From positions 1-64,000 of the forward strand of contig JALNYO010000014.1 in the NCBI GenBank assembly GCA_023229765.1: 64,000 nt of DNA, in the 5' to 3' direction. This DNA is from Syntrophales bacterium. GTDB taxonomy: Bacteria > Desulfobacterota > Syntrophia > Syntrophales > UBA5619. This document shows, piece after piece, positions 8,543 to 14,399 of this stretch (positions are counted from its first letter, which is position 1; every line of letters begins with the position of its first letter). The notes beneath the pieces were generated by a model that made no database searches, was not told the DNA's origin, and saw nothing but the letters and a program-made list of their open reading frames with translations. The translations under genes and the position numbers were made by a program.

Positions 8543-8672
8543 AGGTAATTGCAAAACTCCCCATTCTTGTCATTCCCGCAACGATTCTGAGCGGGAATCT
8601 GGTTCTAACTGCTTGAAAAACCATATTCCCGATAGAGACATTCGGGAATGACAAATGGTTTTGCAATTGCCT
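8543..8672. mobile_element. 130-bp MITE-like element with terminal inverted repeats and target duplication
   Basis: The ends AGGTAATTGCAAAAC and GTTTTGCAATTGCCT are near-perfect inverted repeats. The element is flanked by the identical hexamer CATTTG at 8537-8542 and 8673-8678, a target-site duplication. Internally, ATTCCCGC and GCGGGAAT form a hairpin. It has no coding capacity, so it would need a transposase in trans. A longer relative lies at 27090-27265. Stretches on either side (8498-8536 and 8679-8890) hold nothing I recognise. Confidence 0.8.
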
Positions 8673-8890
8673 CATTTGTTTTGGTTTTGACCAATAATTT
8701 TCCGTATGGCAGCATTTGCTCCGACGATCACTGAAAGTGTTCATAATTCCGGCAACAGCAATCCCTGCCCGTTTATAAACGGCTTTAAAAAACAAGAAAG
8801 AATAATGGTTTTTCAGTTTACATTTGCCGTACATTTACCCCGGTTTCATCAAGGCAACGAAGGCTGCTGCTTCGAGAACGTAATGGAAAA

Positions 8891-9283
8891 TCACAACGTT
8901 CCCCGGCAATGGGGACAGTGCGGCATCGGTTTTTTCTCTTTTTTTGCTTCTGGTTGATCGGAAGCGAAGAATGGCAGGGACAACTCTATCGCGGCCCTGA
9001 CATCATCGGGGGCTATCGATGAACCCGAACCCAGAAAGCCGTAGTAGCGGATTTTCATGAATCCACAGGGTAAAACGTGCTTAAGATAGCGGCGGATAAA
9101 TTCCATGACCTCAAGCGACATCGTGCGCCAACGGGCGCTTCTCTGTTTTTTGTAACGAAAGGTTACCTGGCGCTGATGGATACCGACAATCCGACTGTCA
9201 GAAATGGCGACTTTGAAGACATAAGGGGCCAGATATTTCAAGCTTCCGTGCAAGGGATGTCGGCCCGAGATTGCAACCCCGTC
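8891..9283 (-). pseudogene. IS91-family transposase, C-terminal remnant
   Basis: Read on the minus strand from 9283: DGVAISGRHPLHGSLKYLAPYVFKVAISDSRI, then RQVTFRYKKQRSARWRTMSLEVMEFIRRYLKHVLPCGFMKIRYYGFL. This is the conserved C-terminal half of Y2-type IS91/IS801-like rolling-circle transposases. It ends in a cysteine pair (CPHC), and the last residues run out of frame near 8890. The N-terminal zinc finger and the catalytic two-tyrosine region are absent, so it is dead. It is fused at about 9284 to a piece of a tyrosine recombinase, an arrangement reminiscent of IS91-like elements that travel with an accessory integrase gene. Confidence 0.75.
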
Positions 9284-9633
9284 CCAGGGCCGGAAAAATC
9301 AGTCTGGGGTTGCGATGCGTAATCCAGTAACGGCAAAGAAGAGCGTAGGTAGAATCAGGCAGGGGCACATATCGATCCTTTGCGCCTTTGCCGCGATGAA
9401 CATGGATGAGCTTCCGTTTGCCGTCGATATCGGATACCTGCAGAAAGAGTCCTTCCTGGAGACGCAGTCCGCTTGAGTTCCTCCTCGGTGATTTGGTCAG
9501 GTTCCTTGCCGCTTACGAATTCAATGAGCTTGCGGACATGCCGGGCATAAGCTTCCTGGGTTCGTTCTCCTTTGCCGTTGAGTTTTAGGGCTTCAACGGC
9601 TTTGCCGTACCATGGGGTTTGCAGTACTGCCAT
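9284..9633 (-). pseudogene. Tyrosine recombinase remnant upstream of IS91 transposase
   Basis: From the ATG at 9631-9633 the N-terminal SAM-like domain is readable (TPWYGKAVEALKLNGKGERTQEAYARHVRKLIEFV, then PDQITEEELK). The coding then shifts frame and skips residues, continuing as SGLRLQEGLFLQVSDIDGKRKLIHVHRGKGAKDRYVPLP, the catalytic R1 and lysine region, and LLCRYWITHRNPRLIFPALG. The C-terminal HxxR and tyrosine boxes are replaced by transposase sequence. So a deletion of about 40-50 residues, a frameshift and a 3' truncation are all present. AAGGAGTAATA before the ATG is the old ribosome binding site. Such integrases are often the first gene of IS91-group elements. Confidence 0.7.
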
Positions 9634-9786
9634 AATATTACTCCTTTCTTTTGGGGGTTAAAAAGATTTATAAGGAGTGCTATCACGGCAGTTGTGAAAA
9701 AAGAATCACTGAAAAAATCGGGATGAGGAAGTATAAGGGAAAAAGAAATTAGCTTGTCACGGTTATCCTGCCGCGACAGCGGCTTA
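9634..9786. other. Spacer without a recognisable gene
   Basis: The spacer holds the old upstream region of the recombinase remnant (read leftward) and AT-rich sequence. A small GCCGC-GACA-GCGGC hairpin lies near 9770-9785. I see no gene. Confidence 0.5.
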
Positions 9787-9845
9787 CTTGAACTATAAGA
9801 TCAACCGGACGCTCGTACCTCGCGCCGGTGATCAGCACGTTCGAC
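9787..9845 (+). repeat. attC recombination site (textbook layout, 59 bp)
   Basis: The left simple site CTTGAAC (9787-9793), spacer TATAA, and arm GATCAACCGG are followed by a central loop, the arm CCGGTGATC, spacer AGCAC, and the right simple site GTTCGAC (9839-9845). The two arms pair perfectly except for one extra A on the left arm, and both spacers are five bases. Size, symmetry, spacer length and the single extrahelical base all match integron attC sites of about 60 bp. The right simple site is a variant (GTTCGAC). The PP-loop gene begins 8 bases later, as expected for a cassette. Confidence 0.7.
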
Positions 9846-9853
9846 ACTAAGAG

Positions 9854-10522
9854 ATGAAAAAGAAAACACTACTGAGTTGGAGTAGCGGGAAGGATAGCGC
9901 ATGGGCGCTCCATCTACTGCGGGAAGACCCTGCGACAGACCTCCTGGGGCTGTTCACTGTCATGAACCAGAAATACGACCGCGTTTGCATGCACGCAACT
10001 CTGCCGAAACTGTTGCATCGGCAGGCCGAGGCGGCCTGCCTGTCGATCCAACTCATCAACTTCCCTGATCCCTGCACAAACGATCAGTCCGATGCCATCA
10101 TGCGGGAATTCGTCACCCAATGCACGGCGAAGGGGATTGAACGGATTGCGTTCGGGGACTTGTTTCTTGAGGACATCCGTAGGTATCGTGAGAACCAATT
10201 GACGGGAACTGGGATTGAACCAGTCTTTCCGTTGTGGAAAATCCCCACGGACGAACTCGCCGAACAGATGCTTGCCGGAGGCATGGAAGCGTACTTGAGC
10301 AGTGTTGACCTCAAGAAACTACCCGCTCGTTACGCAGGCCGGAAATGGACGCGGGAGTTACTGAAGGAGTTTCCAGAGGGAACAGACCCATGCGGAGAAA
10401 ATGGAGAAATTCACACGGTCGTTGTCGGCGGCCCGATGTTCCAAAAGGTGATTCCGATCACGGTTGGCGAAATCGTGGAACGGGAAGGGTTTGCTTATGC
10501 CGACATCATCCCGATGAACTGA
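9854..10522 (+). CDS. PP-loop ATP pyrophosphatase, Dph6/DUF71-like
   Basis: The 222-residue protein starts MKKKTLLSWSSGKDSAWAL, the SGGKDS-type PP-loop that binds ATP in adenylating N-type ATPases. It continues with the family pattern FTVMN...RVCMHATLPKLLHRQAEA, FGDLFLEDIRRYREN (residue 99 onward) and FPLWKIPTDELA, the hallmarks of the DUF71 (diphthine-ammonia ligase-like) family. Bacteria do not make diphthamide, so the bacterial members' substrate is not established; an amidation or ligation on a small molecule is likely. It is a complete, single-gene cassette framed by attC sites at 9787-9845 and 10530-10584. Its start is only 8 bases beyond the left attC, with no clear ribosome binding site. 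Confidence 0.8.
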   Translation: MKKKTLLSWSSGKDSAWALHLLREDPATDLLGLFTVMNQKYDRVCMHATLPKLLHRQAEAACLSIQLINFPDPCTNDQSDAIMREFVTQCTAKGIERIAFGDLFLEDIRRYRENQLTGTGIEPVFPLWKIPTDELAEQMLAGGMEAYLSSVDLKKLPARYAGRKWTRELLKEFPEGTDPCGENGEIHTVVVGGPMFQKVIPITVGEIVEREGFAYADIIPMN

Positions 10523-10529
10523 AAATACT

Positions 10530-10584
10530 GTCAAACCAGCAAATCTCGGTACGGCTTCGCCGCCCGAGATTTGCGGTGTTATCT
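10530..10584 (+). repeat. attC-like hairpin after the PP-loop gene
   Basis: GCAAATCTCGG (10539-10549) and CCGAGATTTGC (10564-10574) are exact complements around a GGCTTCGCC tip. GTCAAAC precedes and GTTATCT follows, at positions where simple sites would lie. Length (55 bp) and placement 8 bases after the stop codon fit an attC closing the cassette. There is no extrahelical base in the arms, and the simple sites are poor, so a transcription terminator (without a T run) is the alternative. Confidence 0.5.
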
Positions 10585-10658
10585 GTAAAAAATAATTTTG
10601 GCCGTGCCGGAATGTTGTACTATGGAAAAAGAAATAGCCCAGAACATAGGATAATTTA

Positions 10659-10979
10659 ATGATAAAAGAACAAGAACGCGCCGAACTGCATCGCGCTATC
10701 TGGCAGATCGCCAAAACCGCTCCGAAGCACTGGGATGATGAGCCCTTCGACGCAATAGTTTCCAATCCTCCGTATTCCATCAGGTGGGAAGGCGACAGCA
10801 ATACGCTTCTTATCAATGACCCGCGTTTTTCACCCGCAGGAGTATTGGCGCAAAAAGACACCCGCGAGGCAATTGATATTGTAAAGCTCAACGCCGAGAT
10901 CAAAGGCATTGTTGCCCGGCAGAACGAACTGCGCACGGGGATTGATGAAATAGTGGCGGATTTGGAGGGCAGCCGATAA
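10659..10979 (+). pseudogene. hsdM: Type I restriction HsdM remnant with two internal deletions
   Basis: The 106-codon ORF keeps the head of a type I methyltransferase subunit (MIKEQERAELHRAIWQIA). It jumps to the catalytic loop (FDAIVSNPPYSIRWEGDSN, with NPPY, then LINDPRFSPAGVLA) and jumps again to the C-terminal coiled region (DTREAIDIVKLNAEIKGIVARQNELRTGIDEIVADLE). A full HsdM has roughly 500 residues, so two separate deletions occurred and both left the frame open. The AdoMet-binding motif is lost, so methylation is not expected. Its TAA overlaps the next ATG by one base (TAATG), so translation coupling to the RhuM remnant is kept. Confidence 0.8.
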
Positions 10980-11503
10980 TGAGAGAAGAGCAAAAAGGAG
11001 AACTAATCATTTATCAAGCTGAAGACGAAACAACCAAAATAGAAGTCCGCCTCGAAAATGAAAAAGTTTGGCTTACTCAAAAGATGATGGCCGAATTATT
11101 TCAGACAACGCCTCAGAATATTACCATTCACCTGAAAAATATTTTTGATGAAGGTGAGCTGCAGGAGGATGCAACTTGTAAGGATTTCTTACAAGTTCAA
11201 AACGAAGATTCCCGGAAGGTTGAGCGAAGACAAAAGTTTTACAACCTTGGTGCCACTATTTCTGTTGGTTACCGTATAAAATCCCATATTGCCACAAAAT
11301 TTCGTATCTGGGCGACTGCACGACTGAAAGAATACCTGATCAAAGGTTTCACCATGGACGATGAGCGGCTCAAAGGCGCGGGTGGCGGGAATTACTGGAA
11401 GGAACTGCTCGACCGCATTCGCGATATCCGCAGCAGTGAAAAAGTACTGTACCGCCAGGTGCTGGATCTCTACGCGACCAGCGCGATTACCGATGAGGTA
11501 TAG
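10979..11503 (+). pseudogene. RhuM-family protein, C-terminally truncated
   Basis: 174 residues match the first half of RhuM-family proteins, which are often encoded within type I restriction loci: GELIIYQAEDETTKIEVRLENEKVWLTQKMMAELF, TTPQNITIHLKNIFDEGEL, RQKFYNLGATISVGYRIKS and FRIWATARLKEYLIKGFTMDDERLK. The family is normally about 330-350 residues. Here the match ends around VLYRQVLDLYATS, and the protein stops nine residues later. The function of RhuM is not firmly known; it was first described in a Salmonella pathogenicity island. Given the damaged hsdM beside it and the absence of hsdS and hsdR, this is a relic, though the fragment could still fold as an N-terminal domain. Confidence 0.7.
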
Positions 11504-11505
11504 GT

Positions 11506-12012
11506 GTGAAGCCCTGCCGAATAGTGGTCAATGACTTGATACAACAGAACTTCGTCTATCTGGTGACGGAGCCTATGGGCCGGAACTTCCACCCGGACTT
11601 TCGCCCTGAACTCATTCCGAAGGCGATGCTGGAACTTGGCGTGTTCGGCGGCAAATATATGACCGATTGTGCGGCGGAGTACCCTGAGGATTGGTTCGCG
11701 AACGCTAAGCTGTGCCGAGAGCGTCACGACCCTGCAATGAACTTCTTTGGCGTGAACGCCTCGCAACCGCTTTCTTTCTGGGAAACTAAGGGGTGGATAT
11801 ACGAGGAGGATCCGCGGGGCTGGTTTCAATGGTATTGCCGATACTTTATGGGACGGCGATGTCGAGACGATGCACGCCAGATTCAACGGTGGAATGCCAT
11901 TCCGCGCCACGCTGCCCAGATTAAAAAACACTGCAAACCGTGTGACTTGAACTGCCGGCGCAAGCAGAGACAGGTGCTCCTCCATTGGGCCTATGACTCG
12001 CGCAAGATATGA
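11506..12012 (+). CDS. Conserved hypothetical protein (cassette-type)
   Basis: The 168-residue soluble protein starts from GTG. Notable features are KNFHPDF-like GRNFHPDFRPEL, LGVFGGKYMTDC, PEDWFANAKLC, FGVNASQPLSFW and GWFQWYCRYFMGRRC, then a basic end KKHCKPCDLNCRRKQRQVLLHWAYDSRKI. It is rich in aromatic residues and cysteines (about eight), which hints at metal or nucleic-acid binding, but no named domain is recognised. I believe close relatives exist as a small conserved family of unknown function. It follows the RhuM relic by two bases and precedes an attC-like site, so it would be the last gene of its cassette. Confidence 0.6.
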   Translation: MKPCRIVVNDLIQQNFVYLVTEPMGRNFHPDFRPELIPKAMLELGVFGGKYMTDCAAEYPEDWFANAKLCRERHDPAMNFFGVNASQPLSFWETKGWIYEEDPRGWFQWYCRYFMGRRCRDDARQIQRWNAIPRHAAQIKKHCKPCDLNCRRKQRQVLLHWAYDSRKI

Positions 12013-12064
12013 CGACAAGATGCCATCGGTCGAGCGCACACGGCTACGTGAGACATGACGAAAC

Positions 12065-12152
12065 GTCTAAAGGCATCGAGACCGACGCCGATCAGCGTTG
12101 GTCATTTTTCTGCAAAGGTTTATGGCGGCGCGGCTCATGCCCGGCGTTAGCC
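12065..12152 (+). repeat. attC-like site with GCGTTAGCC core
   Basis: The right end is CCCGGCGTTAGCC, with GTTAGCC at 12146-12152. The arm GGCATCGAG (12072-12080) pairs with CTCATGCC (12134-12141) except for one extra G on the left arm. GTCTAAA (12065-12071) is a degenerate left simple site. The two outer spacers differ in length (0 against 4), which weakens the call. It lies just after the 168-residue gene. Confidence 0.5.
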
Positions 12153-12201
12153 TACAAAAAAGGAGCTCAGAGTGCACGTGAAATTCAATCAAAAGACTGT
12201 T

Positions 12202-12239
12202 GCCTAGTTCGAGAAAATGCGGTGAACTTTGCGTTAGGC
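12202..12239 (+). repeat. Short attC-like site; near-empty cassette to its left
   Basis: TGCGTTAGGC (core GTTAGGC 12233-12239) is a perfect simple site, with GCCTAGTTC at 12202-12210 pairing with GAAC and with the core. At 38 bp it is shorter than a normal attC and may be truncated. Between the previous core and this one (12153-12239) there is only a ribosome-binding-site-like AAAAGGAG, a GTG start and 11 codons, so this cassette has lost its gene or never had one. Confidence 0.4.
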
Positions 12240-12257
12240 CAACAAAGGATGAGTGAT

Positions 12258-12515
12258 ATGGCGACAAAGCACAAGATATTGCAGAAGATACTTGCAGGAT
12301 CGAAAAATATCCGATTTTCTGATATGATAGAACTTGTGGAAGGCTTCGGGTTCCGGCTTTCCCGGACTGATGGCAGCCACCACATTTTCGCGCATCCCGA
12401 CATTCCGGAGCTTGTCAATCTCCAAGAAGTGAAAGGGCAAGCGAAACCATACCAGATGCGCCAATTTTTAAAGTTGATCGAACGCCACAGCTTAAGACTG
12501 GAGGAGGACAAATGA
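12258..12515 (+). CDS. hicA: HicA-type mRNA interferase toxin
   Basis: The 85-residue protein has the double-stranded-RNA-binding-like HicA fold: KILAGSKNIRFSDMIELVEGFGFRLSRTDGSHHIFAHPDIPELVNLQ, then KPYQMRQFLKLIERH. The catalytic histidine lies in GSHHIF. HicA cleaves mRNA when free and is neutralised by HicB. AAAGG at 12244-12248 is well spaced for the ATG at 12258; an ATG at 12249 would add three residues but overlaps the binding site. The end overlaps hicB by four bases (ATGA). The pair sits directly after an attC-like core at 12233-12239. Confidence 0.85.
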   Translation: MATKHKILQKILAGSKNIRFSDMIELVEGFGFRLSRTDGSHHIFAHPDIPELVNLQEVKGQAKPYQMRQFLKLIERHSLRLEEDK

Positions 12516-12736
12516 GAGATTACCATATAAACATTTTCTACTCTGAAGAAGACGAAGGTTACATTGCCGATATACCCGATTTGGAGGCATGTTCTGCGTT
12601 TGGCCAGACTCCTGACAAGGCTCTTCAAGAGGTTCAAAAAGCCAAAGAGCTTTGGTTGCAGGCTGCCCGGGCTGAGAAAAAACCGATTCCTCCTCCAAAG
12701 TACCGACCGGTTATCTATCAAGCCGCATGCACCTGA
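12512..12736 (+). CDS. hicB: HicB-type antitoxin
   Basis: 74 residues. MRDYHINIFYSEEDEGYIADIPDLEACSAFGQTPDKALQEVQKAKELWLQAA is the partial RNase H-like fold of HicB antitoxins (Y-x-A-D-x-P-D-L-x-A-C-S-A-F-G-x-T pattern). It ends with a proline-rich KPIPPPKYRP and lacks the additional C-terminal DNA-binding domain found in longer HicB proteins. It binds HicA and blocks its active site. The start is fixed by the ATGA overlap and the upstream GGAGGA. Toxin first, antitoxin second is the usual hic order. Confidence 0.85.
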   Translation: MRDYHINIFYSEEDEGYIADIPDLEACSAFGQTPDKALQEVQKAKELWLQAARAEKKPIPPPKYRPVIYQAACT

Positions 12737-12776
12737 GAATGGTCCGGACGCTCAATCCCTATGCCGAATCAGGCGC

Positions 12777-12847
12777 TTCACCTGACCCCGACAAACTGCT
12801 GAGCTTTGGCCGATATCCGGGCGGCGCAGGTGAGTTTCGCGTTGGGA
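12777..12847 (+). repeat. Weak attC-like site with GCGTTGGG core
   Basis: TTCGCGTTGGGA (core 12841-12847) fits GTTRRRY-type simple sites in its first six bases. TTCACCTG (12777-12784) and CAGGTGAG (12827-12834) form inverted arms. No clear left simple site is found. Its place between hicB and a new gene supports a cassette junction. Confidence 0.35.
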
Positions 12848-12860
12848 GTAATAAGATTAC

Positions 12861-13571
12861 ATGGGTGAATTTCCGATCATAATTATAGCTTCCTGGCTGG
12901 CGGGTTTAGCCGCCCTAGTCGGTGGTGTTGTTGCATGTATCGAAGGCAGTGCAGATACAGAAACGAAGCGTGAGATTTCTCACGGTATAATCGCCTTCGG
13001 TGGGGGAATCCTAGTGGCCGCAGTTGCATTTGCTCTGCTGCCGCAAGGAATTATGATGCTAAGTCCCGTGAGCCTCGGCGTCTCCTTTTGCGCTGGTGGG
13101 CTCTTTTTTTGTATTATAGACATATATCTTAGCAAACAGGGGGGTACCAAAGCTCAGTTTATGGCGATGCTTTTGGACTTCTTTCCGGAAGCGCTCGCCC
13201 TTGGCGCGGTGTTTGGACACGATTATAGATTGGGCATGTTGCTTGCCGCGTTCATAGGGGCTCAGAACCTGCCTGAAGGATTTAACTCCTACCGAGAGAT
13301 AACGGGAGTGGGCACCAAGCCCCGCGTTGCGCTCAAGGCTCTTCTAGGGGCCAGCCTGCTCGGTCCTCTTGCAGCATGTACTGGTTACTTCTTTCTTAAG
13401 GATCAGGCCAAGTTAACAGCAACCATCATGACTTTCGCCAGCGGCGGGATTTTGTACCTCATTTTTCAAGACATAGCTCCGCAATCGAAGATCAGAAAAC
13501 ACTGGATCCCAGCGCTTGGCGCAGTCTTAGGTTTTGCCGTTGGATTGCTCGGCAAAAAATTGATCGGATGA
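12861..13571 (+). CDS. ZIP-family-like divalent metal transporter
   Basis: This 236-residue integral membrane protein has about eight hydrophobic segments (around residues 5-27, 40-60, 68-88, 105-125, 126-145, 160-182, 188-205, 215-235). Segment 4 carries DFFPEALALGA and segment 5 carries AQNLPEGFNSY, counterparts of the HNxPEG metal-binding motifs of ZIP transporters, although the usual histidines are replaced by phenylalanine and glutamine. It may thus transport another ion or have altered selectivity. The ATG follows a TAAGATTAC stretch with only a weak ribosome binding site. A 47-codon ORF overlaps its stop. The family call is moderately firm from the PEG motifs; the substrate is unknown. 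Confidence 0.7.
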   Translation: MGEFPIIIIASWLAGLAALVGGVVACIEGSADTETKREISHGIIAFGGGILVAAVAFALLPQGIMMLSPVSLGVSFCAGGLFFCIIDIYLSKQGGTKAQFMAMLLDFFPEALALGAVFGHDYRLGMLLAAFIGAQNLPEGFNSYREITGVGTKPRVALKALLGASLLGPLAACTGYFFLKDQAKLTATIMTFASGGILYLIFQDIAPQSKIRKHWIPALGAVLGFAVGLLGKKLIG

Positions 13572-13711
13572 ACGAAACTCGTCTCCCAACAAGGGAAATG
13601 CTGCAACTCAGGCAACATATCCAATATGCAGCGGAAAAAGGCATTCTCAACATTGTCGACCAATATCTTCGCAATCTCGCTCAAGGCGACTGGTATTTCT
13701 TCGGCAACTAA
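13568..13711 (+). CDS. Small ORF overlapping the transporter stop (47 codons)
   Basis: An ATG overlapping the transporter stop (ATGA, 13568-13571) opens a 47-residue ORF: MNETRLPTREMLQLRQHIQY, then AAEKGILNIVDQYLRNLAQG and DWYFFGN. It is amphipathic and helical with an acidic/basic mix. The translational-coupling overlap and clean end 16 bases before a promoter are mild evidence that it is real. No family is recognised. It could also be the truncated front of a longer gene. Confidence 0.35.
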   Translation: MNETRLPTREMLQLRQHIQYAAEKGILNIVDQYLRNLAQGDWYFFGN

Positions 13712-13727
13712 AAACATCTTTTTTCGT

Positions 13728-13756
13728 TTGCCTCAATATAGCAAATACGCTATAAT
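13728..13756 (+). promoter_or_regulatory. higBA promoter with palindromic operator
   Basis: TTGCCT (13728-13733), a 17-base spacer and a perfect TATAAT (13751-13756) form a sigma-70-type promoter. The palindrome TATAGC-N6-GCTATA (13737-13754) covers the spacer and reaches into the -10 box, where the HigA-type antitoxin would be expected to bind and repress. Transcription would start around 13762-13764, on or beside the toxin ATG. Confidence 0.7.
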
Positions 13757-13762
13757 ATGCTT

Positions 13763-14095
13763 ATGAACTGGACAATCACCTACTTCAGTGAATCTGTGCA
13801 GCATGAAATCCTAGCCATGCCCGCAGGCTTTCTTGGCTGGTATCTTCGATATTCAGACAGGATGGAGGTGTTTGGCCCGGGCCTGGGCTTGCCGCATACT
13901 CGCGCAATGGGTGAAGGCTTGTTTGAGTTGCGGTTGAAATCTGCAGAGGGAATTGCACGGGTCTTCTACTGCACCATGATTGGCAAAAAGATCGTGGTGC
14001 TTCACCAGTTCATTAAGAAAACAGATAAAACCCCGCCCAGAGAACTTGAAACAGCTCGACGGCGGATGAGGGAGGTAAAAAATGCTCACACATAA
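13763..14095 (+). CDS. higB: HigB/RelE-superfamily toxin (Gp49-like)
   Basis: 110 residues from ATG 13763. WTITYFSESVQHEILAMPAGFLGWYLRYSDRME, then GPGLGLPHTRAMGEGLFELRLKSAEGIARVFYCTMIGKKIVVLHQFIKKTDKTPPRELETARRRM is the complete Gp49/HigB pattern (LxxxxxGLxELR, RvfY, vlLhgF.KKt.ktP). HigB toxins cleave mRNA on the ribosome. The ATG at 13757 lies inside or against the -10 region, so 13763 is the likelier start and the mRNA may be leaderless. The toxin overlaps the antitoxin by 14 bases. The toxin-first order is typical of higBA. Confidence 0.85.
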   Translation: MNWTITYFSESVQHEILAMPAGFLGWYLRYSDRMEVFGPGLGLPHTRAMGEGLFELRLKSAEGIARVFYCTMIGKKIVVLHQFIKKTDKTPPRELETARRRMREVKNAHT

Positions 14096-14399
14096 AGAAC
14101 TTAAGGCTCGCGCCCTCGATCGCGCAGACGTTAAGGCCGAATATGCCCGGCTTGATGAGGAGTTTGCTCTTCTCGATGAGTTTCTGAAGGCACGCGCGGC
14201 TGCTGGCATCACTCAGGCGGAGGTTGCCGAACGTATCGGCACGACTCAGTCCGCGGTAGCGCGCCTGGAATCTGGGAGCGGAAAGCACTCACCATCGCTG
14301 GCCACATTGCAAAAGTATGCTCATGCCCTAGGTTGTCGACTTGAGTTGCGGTTAGTCAATGAAGCTATAAAGGTAGGCGTTCTAACCTATAAGGATTGA
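14082..14399 (+). CDS. higA: HigA-type XRE antitoxin
   Basis: 105 residues. The N-terminus is charged and helical. An XRE-type helix-turn-helix occupies residues 45-95 (AGITQAEVAERIGTTQSAVARLESGSGKHSPSLATLQKYAHALGC). It should bind HigB and repress the palindromic operator at 13737-13754. GGGAGGTAAAAA precedes the ATG. The last residues (VLTYKD) and stop codon are formed by the first 18 bases of the 199-bp repeat copy 2, so the repeat arrived at, or evolved with, the very end of this gene. Confidence 0.85.
   Translation: MLTHKELKARALDRADVKAEYARLDEEFALLDEFLKARAAAGITQAEVAERIGTTQSAVARLESGSGKHSPSLATLQKYAHALGCRLELRLVNEAIKVGVLTYKD

Noticed and set aside
8400..8834. 144-codon minus-strand ORF across the repeat and the MITE-like element
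   Set aside because: It spans two unrelated repeat units and non-coding spacers, so the open frame is accidental.
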